From Sporanaerobacter acetigenes DSM 13106 (GTDB lineage Bacteria > Bacillota > Clostridia > Tissierellales > Sporanaerobacteraceae), in contig NZ_FQXR01000002.1 in NCBI RefSeq assembly GCF_900130025.1, positions 372,001 through 436,000 of the forward strand: 64,000 bases of DNA. Direction: 5' to 3'. Below the pieces are notes generated by a model that saw only the letters and a list, made by a program, of their open reading frames with translations, did no database searches and was not told where the DNA came from. Position numbers and translations under genes: made by a program. This document shows, in pieces, positions 36,495-45,600 of this stretch (positions are counted from its first letter, which is position 1; every line of letters begins with the position of its first letter).

Positions 36495-37787
36495 TTATAA
36501 AGATTCTTCTTCTAAAGATTCTTTTTCTAATTCCAACTTATCAACCACTTTAAAGAATGGATAATAAATTAATCCATCTATACCCATCAATACAACTTGA
36601 TGCAAAGCTCCTCTCCACCCAGATATAATCAAACCAGATATAATAGGTGGTGTCGTCCACTGAATATTAATTCCATTAGCTAATGGTACAATTCCTACAG
36701 ACATAACAAAATAAGTTAATAATATATTTACCAATGGCACTATTATAAAAGGTATAGCCATAACTGGATTTAATACAATTGGCAATCCAAAAATTACTGG
36801 TTCATTTACATTAAATATACCAGCACCAACTGATAATTTACCCAATGATTTAAATCTTTGTGACTTTGCAAAAAATAGGATTATTAAAACTAAGGCCAAT
36901 GTTGCTCCAGCTCCACCAATACAAACATAATTGCAATAGAACTGATAATTTAAAATATTAGGTAATGCTATTCCAGCTGCAAATGCTTCAGCATTTTCGG
37001 CTGTTTGAGCAAACATAATAGGTTTTGTAATTCCATCGGTTACATTTGACCCATGGATACCAAACAACCACAATATTTGTTGAATAATTACTACTACAAT
37101 TAGGAAAGCTAAATTCTCGCCAATATGGGTCAATGGCTTTTGAAGAATAGTATATACAAAAGATTGTACTGTATTAAAGCTTGTAAAAGAAAAAACAATC
37201 CTAATGACTGTAAATATTAGAATAACAAACAACTCAGGTACCAAAGCATTAAACGAAGTAGCTACATTACTTGGAACATTGCCTGGCATTTTAATAGTCC
37301 AGCCCCTACTTTCTATTAAAGAAAAAATCTTAATTGCAAATATTGTCGTAAGTATACCGACAAACAATCCAGTCGCCGTAAAATTAGAAACAGGTAATCC
37401 TGCACCACCATCATTTACAAGCTCTCCCACTGGGGTTAAGATAAAAAATGCTACAAGAGCTGTTACAATACTCGTTACATCATCAATATCAAATGACCTT
37501 CCTAAACTTTTAGCCATACCAATAATTACAAAAATGGTCATCAAATTCATAGTCGCACTGAATGGAATTAAAATGTAATTTACCCAATTTTCTCCCAACT
37601 TTCTTGCCATAAAATTTTGATATGCTTCAATGGGAATATAAGGTATTAAAAGAAAAATTGAACCCACTATCAATAGTGGCATTACAGCAAAAAAGCCATC
37701 TCTAATTGCAGTTAGATATCTATTCTGATCCAGCTTTCTTGCAACTGGTACTAACTTAACCTCCAAAAAATTCATCAATGCATCCAT
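36495..37787 (-). CDS. PTS lactose/cellobiose-family EIIC
   Basis: Membrane permease of 430 aa with about ten hydrophobic segments. Family patterns: ALMNFLEVKLVPVARKLDQNRYLTAIRDGFFAVMPLLIVGSIFLL at the start, LWLFGIHGSNVTDGITKPI in the middle, and GIFNVNEPVIFGLPIVLNPVMAIPFI with the conserved NEP motif. It heads the operon EIIC-mupG-EIIA-EIIB-GH1, with AAGGAGG before the ATG. The sugar is a beta-disaccharide or glycoside by family; a MurNAc disaccharide is possible because of mupG. Confidence 0.93.
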   Translation of the reverse strand: MDALMNFLEVKLVPVARKLDQNRYLTAIRDGFFAVMPLLIVGSIFLLIPYIPIEAYQNFMARKLGENWVNYILIPFSATMNLMTIFVIIGMAKSLGRSFDIDDVTSIVTALVAFFILTPVGELVNDGGAGLPVSNFTATGLFVGILTTIFAIKIFSLIESRGWTIKMPGNVPSNVATSFNALVPELFVILIFTVIRIVFSFTSFNTVQSFVYTILQKPLTHIGENLAFLIVVVIIQQILWLFGIHGSNVTDGITKPIMFAQTAENAEAFAAGIALPNILNYQFYCNYVCIGGAGATLALVLIILFFAKSQRFKSLGKLSVGAGIFNVNEPVIFGLPIVLNPVMAIPFIIVPLVNILLTYFVMSVGIVPLANGINIQWTTPPIISGLIISGWRGALHQVVLMGIDGLIYYPFFKVVDKLELEKESLEEESL

Positions 37788-37863
37788 GCAAATTCCTCCT
37801 TAATTATATTATTAGCTAATCATAGGGCCCTACAACCAGCATAAATACTACAACAATTTTAGT

Positions 37864-39816
37864 TTATGACTTCATAGACTTCATAAATTCATCAAAATCT
37901 TTAGATTGTAACATATTTTCAACAATAACTTTAGACTCTATTATTTTTTGGAGCATTCCATACAATACTTTCATTTTCTTGTCCTCTTTTATATTGACAG
38001 CAAATAAAAGAATCATCTTTACTCTTTTCCCACAATGTACAATTGGATTTTTAAATATTCCAACTGCCACTACTGTGGTTTCAGACATAGACTCCATTGG
38101 ATGCGGTATAGCTATCATATTTTCTAGAATCGTTGAGTAAAGGTTTTCCCTTTCAAGAACGGAACTATAAAATGTTTCTACATCATCTATATAACCTTGG
38201 CCTTTGAGCTTTTCAGTAAGTTCTAATATAGCCTTGAAAAAATCCTTTTCATCATCAAAATATTTAAACAACTCTCTACTAAAAAAATCACCTTCTATTT
38301 CTTTTATGCCATGATTTTTAAATGTTATTAAAGGGCTGTCTACATATTGCCTTATCTTTAGCAAATCATCTTCATTAATTAATGGACTTATTTGTATCGC
38401 AGAAACATTTTTTTCAGTATTTATCGGAATAGTAGAAATTATCAAATCTACTTCCCCATATTCTCCATTTAAAACATTTTCTAATTTATATATAGGAAAA
38501 TATCCTATGATATTTACTTGCCTATTATAATAGGATAATATTTTGCTTCTTATAAGTTGAGCCGTGCCTAAACCTGAACCACAAATAATAGCAATATTTG
38601 TTTTGTCATTAACTTCATTTAAGGCCACTGCGACATGTAATGCTATATAAGACACTTCTCCTTCACTAATTATCACATTTAATCTTTTTTTAATTATTGC
38701 AACCATTAATGTAGAAATTTCAAAAGCAAAAGAATAATTTGTCTTTATTTGATTTTTCAAAGGATTATCTTCAAAATAATTATCCTTTATCCTTTCAATC
38801 ATAGGATTTATATGAAGTATCAAGTTTTTCTTAAAATTGGTAGCATCTGAAAAATCAATATTAAATTTGGCTTTCACTTCCTTCAAAAATTCATATACTA
38901 TCTTTTCTGCTTCTTCTTTTAGCACATAATTTTTACTAGTAACATTCAACAATCTTTTAGCATTAAAACTTTGTTGAAAATATTCAAGTTCCTTATTGTT
39001 TAAAGAAATATTGAAAAAATTCTGAATTTCTTTTTTAAAAGCTTCCACAATTGTTAAATCCAAATCTTCTTTTACTTCTTCCTCAATAACAAAACCCATC
39101 TGTATCCTCTTTATACTCACTAAAATATCTTTTACCAACAAACTTATATTAGAATCTGTTAAAATATATCCATATTCATTTAAAACATTAATAATAGTTT
39201 CATATAAAAATAATATTTCTTCATCTAAGTTTAAGTTTTTATCACCAAAAACATAGTAGAAACTTCTGCTTAACATTAAGTTATCATTTATTTTTTCATT
39301 TTTAAGTACATTTGAAATTAAAAGTCTTTTGGATCTTTCATCACCTTCTAATTTTAAGCCTTTTATAGGAGATATTTCTAATCTTAAATCTGAAAAATAA
39401 TCTAAAAAACTAATTATTTCTTTAACATCTAGATAAATCGTTGTCTTTGACACATACAACATATCTGCAAGCTCTTCCATGCTTATATAATCTTTTGAAA
39501 AAGATAATTTAAATATTATAAAGGCAAATCTTTCTGAAGGTGTATTTGGAACTCTATTTAAATTTTCCTCTTTAATAAAAATTTTTTTAACTACTAATAT
39601 TCCTATATCTTTTTGTTCCTCTGGTATAAAATATCCTCCTTGTTTTGAAGAACATATGCTAACTCCATATTCCTTAGTTAATTCATTTAAAAATTTGATA
39701 TCCGATCTAATAGTCCTAGAACTAACGTTGAATTTTTTAGCTAGCTCATTCCCTGATAAACCTATATCTGAATTCAGTAAATATACGAATATATCTTTTT
39801 GTCTTTCATAAGCCAT
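37864..39816 (-). CDS. PRD-containing PTS regulator (BglG/MtlR-like)
   Basis: Product of 650 aa. Order: HTH (about 1-60, NSDIGLSGNELAKKFNVSSRTIRSDI), second HTH (about 95-160, ISMEELADMLYVSKTTIYLDV), PRD1 and PRD2 (the latter ends VSYIALHVAVAL), an EIIB-Gat-like segment (IAIICGSGLGTAQLIRSKI), and an EIIA-Fru-like C-terminus with phospho-His in MIAIPHPMES. It is the likely activator of the operon EIIC-mupG-EIIA-EIIB-GH1, which begins 76 bases downstream. The ATG at 39816 follows GTGGTGAT. About the same layout as the regulator at 29567. Confidence 0.9.
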   Translation of the reverse strand: MAYERQKDIFVYLLNSDIGLSGNELAKKFNVSSRTIRSDIKFLNELTKEYGVSICSSKQGGYFIPEEQKDIGILVVKKIFIKEENLNRVPNTPSERFAFIIFKLSFSKDYISMEELADMLYVSKTTIYLDVKEIISFLDYFSDLRLEISPIKGLKLEGDERSKRLLISNVLKNEKINDNLMLSRSFYYVFGDKNLNLDEEILFLYETIINVLNEYGYILTDSNISLLVKDILVSIKRIQMGFVIEEEVKEDLDLTIVEAFKKEIQNFFNISLNNKELEYFQQSFNAKRLLNVTSKNYVLKEEAEKIVYEFLKEVKAKFNIDFSDATNFKKNLILHINPMIERIKDNYFEDNPLKNQIKTNYSFAFEISTLMVAIIKKRLNVIISEGEVSYIALHVAVALNEVNDKTNIAIICGSGLGTAQLIRSKILSYYNRQVNIIGYFPIYKLENVLNGEYGEVDLIISTIPINTEKNVSAIQISPLINEDDLLKIRQYVDSPLITFKNHGIKEIEGDFFSRELFKYFDDEKDFFKAILELTEKLKGQGYIDDVETFYSSVLERENLYSTILENMIAIPHPMESMSETTVVAVGIFKNPIVHCGKRVKMILLFAVNIKEDKKMKVLYGMLQKIIESKVIVENMLQSKDFDEFMKSMKS

Positions 39817-39885
39817 ATTTATCACCACACTCTTTAATCTTATTTTATAATAATTGTTGAACTTATGCCATCAAGTAAATTTCCT

Positions 39886-40021
39886 TAACTCATAGGAAAT
39901 CTACTTAATAGATTTACAAAAAAAGCTTCCAACGGAAGCATTAAAAAACCAAGGAAGCCTTTTTTGAAATCCATGTCAAAAAGTTTTATATTAAAGAAAA
40001 CTAGAATTTCCCTATGAGTTA
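39886..40021. repeat. Imperfect terminal inverted repeat, MITE-like element
   Basis: TAACTCATAGGAAATCTA at about 39886-39903 and its near reverse complement (TAGAATTTCCCTATGAGTTA, 40002-40021) bound a stretch of about 136 bases with no coding capacity but several hairpins. One-base indels separate the two arms. It could be a small non-autonomous element or paired regulatory arms; no target-site duplication was evident. Confidence 0.4.
39918..39939 (-). terminator. Terminator inside the inverted-repeat element
   Basis: On the minus strand GCTTCC-GTT-GGAAGC followed directly by seven T. A second GGAAGC arm at 39953-39958 can form an alternative stem in the other direction, so the site may stop both strands. 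Confidence 0.75.
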
Positions 40022-40024
40022 TAA

Positions 40025-40060
40025 AAAAACCTTAAGATTTATATAAATCTTAAGGTTTTT
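40025..40060 (-). terminator. Terminator of the transporter/amidohydrolase operon
   Basis: AAAAACCTTAAGATTT and AAATCTTAAGGTTTTT form a perfect 16-bp inverted repeat with a 4-base loop, ending in T on both strands. It lies 28 bases after the transporter stop. Confidence 0.88.
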
Positions 40061-40087
40061 GTAATATAGAAAAACTATACCCTTGTG

Positions 40088-41290
40088 TTAAAACCAAGGA
40101 AGTACCTTGATTACAACAGATACTATTATAGTTGTAACTCCCATGGAAGTTACATTTCCTATAGTAGGATGATACCCTTCTGGAAGCTTATCGCAAAAAT
40201 ACTCTGCCAAAGCTGGTCCTATTATTCCTCCTAATATACCTGCCGTAACAGCAACTCCTACTGATGAACCAAACATTAATACACAGGCAGGTCCAACACT
40301 TACCACTGGTACATAAGTACCATACCATCCCTTTTCTACATACTTATTAAAATACAAAAATACTCCTACTGATGAACCGATAAATTGGGATAGTATAATA
40401 GCTGGAATTGCCCCTGCCCCATAAACACCATGATTTACATTTAATATCCAGTCTAAAGATGCTCCCAATATTATCAACAACCCAGCTATTTCATTGCCAT
40501 AAAATTGAGCTTCAGAAAAATCTGCTAAAACCCTTCTTACAAACCATAGCGGTTTCTCCATTTCCTTTAAAGTTTCTTCTTGAGACTTTTCTTTTCGATT
40601 GCGAGGTTTAGCCGGTACTTTTTTCATCCAAGGCAAAGCTTTACATATAGCACAAACCAATACTCCTGTAATAGCCATTGTAAATACATTGGATACTACT
40701 CCTGGCACATCTAATACAGGAATAATATATTTGCTAATCCACATAGCCACTGGAAATCCCATAGCTCCTCCAAGAATAGAACCAGTAAATAGAGCTTTCC
40801 AGCTTGGCCCATATAACAACATTATTGCTGGTGGAATACCTACTACTGTAATAAAAGTTGGCAGCCAAGTATATTCTCCTGAATCAAAAAATCTAGTATA
40901 GTTTAAAACAAATATTGCAACAAATAATGACAACAATTGAGCGCCCAATACCCATGGCCATAGATTAGAGCCATAAGAAACATCAAATCCTCTATATTTA
41001 GAATTTTTAACATCTAGTCTCCAAGCTATAAATCCTCCTATTATCACACCTAAAGAAGCAAAAAAACCTGCATAAAATTGAGCTTCTGTAAAGTTCATAA
41101 TATACCATATGAATTTATATAATAGATTATGCCCTGCATTAGCTACTATAGTATTATAATCCAGCCAATTACTCACAACATTTATATTGCTTAGAACAAA
41201 ATATATTAGAAGTCCTATTCCAACAGATATTATAAGTCCCGCAACCGAACCAGTGCCATACTTTTTATTTTTAGCTTTTACATCTTCCAT
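40088..41290 (-). CDS. Uncharacterised membrane transporter with internal duplication
   Basis: A 400-residue protein with about 10-12 hydrophobic segments. I recognise no named family. It is an internal duplication: repeat 1 (about 67-222) and repeat 2 (about 258-400) share FTEAQFY/FSEAQFY (67, 258), ILGGAMG/ILGGIIG (172, 352) and the ends ALPWM/VLPWF (218, 396). A basic, charged linker (223-250) joins the halves, which suggests an even number of TM helices per half and a cytoplasmic linker. It is the last gene of an operon with an M20 peptidase (15-base gap) and an amidohydrolase, so import of their substrate (an acylated amino acid, peptide or ring amide) is the natural guess. GGGAGG precedes the ATG. 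Confidence 0.7.
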   Translation of the reverse strand: MEDVKAKNKKYGTGSVAGLIISVGIGLLIYFVLSNINVVSNWLDYNTIVANAGHNLLYKFIWYIMNFTEAQFYAGFFASLGVIIGGFIAWRLDVKNSKYRGFDVSYGSNLWPWVLGAQLLSLFVAIFVLNYTRFFDSGEYTWLPTFITVVGIPPAIMLLYGPSWKALFTGSILGGAMGFPVAMWISKYIIPVLDVPGVVSNVFTMAITGVLVCAICKALPWMKKVPAKPRNRKEKSQEETLKEMEKPLWFVRRVLADFSEAQFYGNEIAGLLIILGASLDWILNVNHGVYGAGAIPAIILSQFIGSSVGVFLYFNKYVEKGWYGTYVPVVSVGPACVLMFGSSVGVAVTAGILGGIIGPALAEYFCDKLPEGYHPTIGNVTSMGVTTIIVSVVIKVLPWF

Positions 41291-41305
41291 ACTAATCCTC
41301 CCTTT

Positions 41306-42436
41306 CTAAGAGTTAGTAATATAAGAAATATAAAACTTAGTCATCCTTATAATTGATTCTATCTTTATCCTTTCATTTCTCTGATGACACATATTCTCCT
41401 CACCAGGCCCCAATATGACAAAGGGTATATTGTGAAATGGTATAAGTTGAGATGCATCAGTGTAGAAATTTATTCCCTTAAACTCAACTGGATAAAATAA
41501 TTTTTCATATGTCTTTATTATATCTTTTATGAAAACATCCTCTTCATCCATAGTTAATGGCGGCCTATTATTCTCCACCTGTATCTCCATGGACATTCCA
41601 ATGTTTTCCTCTTCCATACTCTTGCCAATACTAAAAGCCTTCCTTAAAATTTCATCATGGTCAAATCCAGGTATAGTCCTTATATCTACTGAAGCATTTG
41701 CTTCTTCTGGTATAATATTGGTCTTAACCCCCCCATGGATTAAGGTAATAGCAAAACTAGGTTCTCCCAATAAAGAATGGCTTTCATCTAAATCTATAAT
41801 ATCTTTAAGTCTATTTATATACTCATATAACTTTTCTATAGCGTTAATGCCTAATTCCGGTTTAGAACCGTGGGCAGATTTGCCTTTTACATAAATATTT
41901 AGCCATAAAGCCCCTTTCTCACAAATGCCAATTTTTTCATCAGAAGGCTCTGCAATAAATACTTTGGCTATATCTTCCAAAAGGCCTTTATTCCTTAGAG
42001 CTTGTACACCTATGCCTCCTGATTCTTCATCAGCTGTAAATACAAACTTAAGAGTATGAGGAGGAGTTATATTATTTTCTATAAAATATAGAGCTGTCAA
42101 TATCATAGCCGTAACCCCACCCTTCATATCAGAGGTGCCTCTTCCATACATATAGCCTTCTTCAATTACACCATCGAAAGGCGGATATATCCAACTAGAT
42201 TTATCTGATACTGGCACCGTATCTAAATGACCTATAAAACCTATTTTCTCTTCATCTTTTCCCTTTATCTCCATTAACAAAGAACCTCTATTGTCTCCAT
42301 GATCTATTATTTCATAGTCTACTTCTTTAGGGAAAAAACTTAAAATGGTTCTAATGGCATCTATTTCATTGCCAGGTGGATTGGTGGTATTTGTATTAAT
42401 CAGTTTTCTTAAAATATTCTCCGTTCTTTCCTCCAA
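41306..42436 (-). CDS. M20-family metallopeptidase/deacylase (ArgE/DapE/CPG2-like)
   Basis: Cytoplasmic zinc hydrolase of about 376 aa. The metal ligands and catalytic residues are visible: GHLDTVP, GRGTSDMKGG (bridging Asp), TADEESGG (catalytic Glu-Glu), IAEPSD, and a C-terminal His in EENMCHQRNERI. A dimerisation domain lies at about 170-280 (KGKSAHGSKPELGINAI). Enzymes of the group cut N-acyl amino acids or dipeptides. TTG 42436 is preferred because GGGGGAG lies 5 bases upstream and the product then starts as relatives do; ATG 42463, overlapping the amidohydrolase stop, is the alternative. Confidence 0.88.
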   Translation of the reverse strand: MEERTENILRKLINTNTTNPPGNEIDAIRTILSFFPKEVDYEIIDHGDNRGSLLMEIKGKDEEKIGFIGHLDTVPVSDKSSWIYPPFDGVIEEGYMYGRGTSDMKGGVTAMILTALYFIENNITPPHTLKFVFTADEESGGIGVQALRNKGLLEDIAKVFIAEPSDEKIGICEKGALWLNIYVKGKSAHGSKPELGINAIEKLYEYINRLKDIIDLDESHSLLGEPSFAITLIHGGVKTNIIPEEANASVDIRTIPGFDHDEILRKAFSIGKSMEEENIGMSMEIQVENNRPPLTMDEEDVFIKDIIKTYEKLFYPVEFKGINFYTDASQLIPFHNIPFVILGPGEENMCHQRNERIKIESIIRMTKFYISYITNS

Positions 42437-42462
42437 ATTAAACTCCCCCTTTAAAATAATCA

Positions 42463-43815
42463 TTATCTTCTATAAGAAAACATTACTAAATCTCCTACTC
42501 CCATTCTCTTTACCATACCAAATTTACTTACAAATCCTCCTGCTCCACTACCTCGTCTTACTGTCCTACTTTCAAAACCCACTACTTCTCCATTTACTAT
42601 AGTGTAAGCTGTAGATTTTACTTTATCGTTTATGACAGTCACATTGGCTAAAGCACCTTTTCCTAAATGACCAACTTTTTCTGTCCACCAACTGTTTCCA
42701 GTTCTTTCTGCAATTAATCTTGCTGGGTTATAAGTCATAGTAGCTACTGAATTGGATAAACTCAATACTCCCATTTCAGCTAATTCTAATATAGCTGGTA
42801 TATTATCCCTTGTATCCCCAAAGCCTTTCATAGTCGCATCATTTTGCCCATCGGATATTAAAATATCTACTATTCCTTTCTCCAATGCCTCATAAGCTAA
42901 CTCTTGTGATTTTTTAGGTAAAATAAGCCCTTCTCTACTTCCGCCACCTTTTCTCAACATGGTAGTTACAAATTCTCCAGTTACATTTTCTTCTTTACAT
43001 AAGCCTATTATGAATTTCATAGATTCTGCTGCATCCTTATGGGTACCACATCCAGCAGCTGTTGCATGACCTAAGTGGATTGGTCTACCCTTAGACAATT
43101 CAACTAATCTTGAAGCATGATCTGGATCTTGTGTATGAGTCATGTACATTAATTTAGCTTTAGAAGTTATTTCAAATATTTTATCTATATTTTCATCAGA
43201 CATTATAAAATGACCCATATGATCTTTAATTCCAACAATCAAAGGTGCTGTAGTGTTTGTAATTCCATTTCTTGTCATCTTAGATGAAGCTATATCCTCT
43301 TCCAATTCACCTTTATATAGCTTTATCAATTCTTCTACCGATAGCATAGTAGATAAAACACTTCCAGCTCCTTGGTATAGCCCTATATTTATTGGCAAAC
43401 CTCTATCTACCTCTGCCCCTAATAAAGCTGGTGCCATAAAAGTATTTCCTGCTCCTGGAGAAAGCCCCATAGTCACTCCGTTAGCTACTGCACCATAGAT
43501 TGGATCTGTACTTACTTCAAATAAATCTCCTAGATGAAGATGCATATCCACCAATCCTGGCACAACCAACAAACCTTCACAGTCTATTACTAAATCTCCC
43601 TTTTCTACATAAATGTCCTTTCCTACTTCTACTATTTCATCTCCCAATATAGCTACATCCAATACTTCTTCTACTTGGTTTTTAGGATCTATTACCAATC
43701 CATTTTTCAAAATAACTCTTCCAGTCTTATTTAACTCTTTGTTAGGGTCTGATAAATTGCCATCTTTAACTGAAGCCAAAACATCCTTTAACATACCTAC
43801 CTTTGTCCCATACAT
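42463..43815 (-). CDS. Amidohydrolase-superfamily protein (dihydroorotase/hydantoinase-like)
   Basis: Product of 450 aa. After an N-terminal stretch of about 30 residues comes a small beta-sandwich (LKNGLVIDPKNQVEEVLDVAI) and a TIM-barrel with metal motif VDMHLHLG (about 90-97). Further ligands may be Lys/His in VGIKDHMG, His in MTHTQDPDHA, His in HLGHATAAG and the catalytic Asp in ILISDGQND. It ends with the usual amidohydrolase tail (NPARLIAERTG, GALANVTVIND). Such enzymes cut cyclic or linear amides. I cannot name the substrate. It is the first gene of the operon with M20 and transporter; AAGGAGG precedes the ATG, and PucR lies upstream. Confidence 0.85.
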   Translation of the reverse strand: MYGTKVGMLKDVLASVKDGNLSDPNKELNKTGRVILKNGLVIDPKNQVEEVLDVAILGDEIVEVGKDIYVEKGDLVIDCEGLLVVPGLVDMHLHLGDLFEVSTDPIYGAVANGVTMGLSPGAGNTFMAPALLGAEVDRGLPINIGLYQGAGSVLSTMLSVEELIKLYKGELEEDIASSKMTRNGITNTTAPLIVGIKDHMGHFIMSDENIDKIFEITSKAKLMYMTHTQDPDHASRLVELSKGRPIHLGHATAAGCGTHKDAAESMKFIIGLCKEENVTGEFVTTMLRKGGGSREGLILPKKSQELAYEALEKGIVDILISDGQNDATMKGFGDTRDNIPAILELAEMGVLSLSNSVATMTYNPARLIAERTGNSWWTEKVGHLGKGALANVTVINDKVKSTAYTIVNGEVVGFESRTVRRGSGAGGFVSKFGMVKRMGVGDLVMFSYRR

Positions 43816-43893
43816 ACAATTACCTCCTTGTTAATTTTCTACTTAATAGCATTTTACAACTAGTACAAATTATAGTCATTGTCTATAAGGTAT

Positions 43894-43920
43894 AAAAAAG
43901 AAGACTATATACTAGTCTTC
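43894..43920 (-). terminator. Terminator after the PucR gene
   Basis: On the minus strand GAAGACTA and TATAGTCTTC pair around a short centre, followed by TTTTTT. The stem overlaps the last codons of the regulator gene. Confidence 0.8.
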
Positions 43921-45521
43921 ATGTACAATGAATATTGCCTGCTCATGTTCATTAATTTTAAGCAAAGCTCTATTTTAAATTTATCTTCCCTATTATTTAA
44001 ATCTAAATTGACTATCGCACTAATCTTAGTAAATCTATATTTCATAGTATTATAATGAATAAACAAATCCTCTGCTGTTTTCTTTAGATTCCAATCATTC
44101 TTCACCAAACGCCCTAAAGTTTCCAAATATTCTCCATTATTTTCTCTATCATAATTCATTAGTTTCTCTAAATATTGACTACAAAAACTATTTGCCTCAT
44201 CTTCTAGAGAAACATCATAAAGCATTTTATAAACTCCCAAATCAGAATAAACATGGGTATTGTCCTTATCATAAATAGTTCTACCTATTCTTACAGCTTT
44301 TTGAGCCTCTATAAAACTAATGTATATATCTATTACTGACTCCTTATAACTTCCTATACCTACAGTTGCTGTAAACTGGCTATTTTCTCTAACCTCTTTT
44401 CTTACTTCCTCTGATATCCTTTTAAGTTTTCTAAAAAAATCTTCCATAGAATTTACATCTGGCTCTATCAAAAACACTATACTGTCACTATAATTAGTAT
44501 AAAAACATTTATAAAAACTTTTTTTCATTTTTTCTGCAATTAGACGGAATATATTGTCCCTTTTTTCTTCCAACCCCTTGGTTTTTTCTAAAGATATAAA
44601 TCTATCTTTAAAATCATCTATATCTACAATCAGACAGACAAGACCCTTATCCATTTTCCAACCATATAGTGCTGCCCTATTGTTTGCCTCTTCAACAGTC
44701 TTTATATTATTTACTAATAAATCTTGAATAAACTCATCCCTATATTTTTGCTCTATTTGGTGATTAGAAATCTCCTTTTGTATATTTAGCTTGAGAACTG
44801 TGCTAGCATGTTCTATAGTTATCCTATCTAAATCTTCTAGAGAATTGTCGTCTTTACCTTCCTCAACTATTATATATCCATAAATAGAACTGCCAATTTG
44901 AACGGGATAATTATAATATTTATCTAGCACAGTTTTAAGTCCTAAATCTTCTATATCATCTTTGAATTTGTTCGATTTACTTCTTATATAGTTTCTATTA
45001 AAAACCAAATCCATAAAAGCTACATTTCTATCCAATATTCCATATAGAGTTTCCACTATATGACCAGTTCCTTTGCCTTCAATTACTATTTGAGTAAAAG
45101 ATTTATGAATTTTTTCCGACATCATCAGTTTTTTAGCCTGAGCATTAACTATTTTTGAAAGTACAGGATTTATTACATCACTAAAGGCTAAATTAGTTGG
45201 TATATAGATAATAGGAAAATTCAAGCCATCCCCCGTTTCCTTTACCTCTTGAGGCAGTTTTTCAATAAATCTACCTATTTTAATTCCTAGGGCAGATGCC
45301 CCATTTTCATTTAATTTGATCACTAAATCCTTAAGTTCTAATGGATTATCTTTCATTATATATGCTGTTGTAATTAAAAATTCTCCTCCCTTCATCCAAT
45401 TGTATATATCGGGAGCATCCATGACAGTCACAGTGCTTACTCTTCTATCCAAACCACCTTTCCCTGCCAGTACCTCAAATCCTTCAAATTGTTCCATTAA
45501 ATTTTTAACCTTCATATCCAT
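43905..45521 (-). CDS. PucR-family transcriptional regulator
   Basis: Product of 538 aa. The N-terminal PucR domain (about 1-125; VKNLMEQFEGFEVLAGKGGLDRRVSTVTVMDAPDIYNWMKGGEFLITTAY) senses a ligand. A GGDEF-like CdaR middle domain follows (about 270-420), and the C-terminal HTH_30 is LVKNDWNLKKTAEDLFIHYNTMKYRFTKI. The family controls catabolism of purines, amino acids and other nitrogen compounds. It lies immediately upstream of the amidohydrolase-M20-transporter operon, on the same strand but behind a terminator, and is likely its activator. The ATG at 45521 follows GGGAG; a frame from 45551 is longer but lacks a ribosome site. Confidence 0.92.
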   Translation of the reverse strand: MDMKVKNLMEQFEGFEVLAGKGGLDRRVSTVTVMDAPDIYNWMKGGEFLITTAYIMKDNPLELKDLVIKLNENGASALGIKIGRFIEKLPQEVKETGDGLNFPIIYIPTNLAFSDVINPVLSKIVNAQAKKLMMSEKIHKSFTQIVIEGKGTGHIVETLYGILDRNVAFMDLVFNRNYIRSKSNKFKDDIEDLGLKTVLDKYYNYPVQIGSSIYGYIIVEEGKDDNSLEDLDRITIEHASTVLKLNIQKEISNHQIEQKYRDEFIQDLLVNNIKTVEEANNRAALYGWKMDKGLVCLIVDIDDFKDRFISLEKTKGLEEKRDNIFRLIAEKMKKSFYKCFYTNYSDSIVFLIEPDVNSMEDFFRKLKRISEEVRKEVRENSQFTATVGIGSYKESVIDIYISFIEAQKAVRIGRTIYDKDNTHVYSDLGVYKMLYDVSLEDEANSFCSQYLEKLMNYDRENNGEYLETLGRLVKNDWNLKKTAEDLFIHYNTMKYRFTKISAIVNLDLNNREDKFKIELCLKLMNMSRQYSLYMKTSI

Positions 45522-45561
45522 ATTATCCACTCCCAAAATTATAGTTCCCATAAAATTATAT

Positions 45562-45600
45562 AAAAAAACTTAAGACTTTTCAAAAAATCTTAAGTTTTTT
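45562..45600. terminator. Terminator between PucR and the upstream small gene
   Basis: AAAAAACTTAAGA and TCTTAAGTTTTTT arms around a 12-base loop, with T-runs on both strands. It overlaps the last codons of the small ORF at 45580-45717. The stem core CTTAAGA/TCTTAAG also occurs in the terminator at 40025-40060. Confidence 0.82.

Noticed and set aside
40408-40901. Plus-strand frames over the transporter gene
   Set aside because: They are shadows of a clearly coding minus-strand membrane protein.
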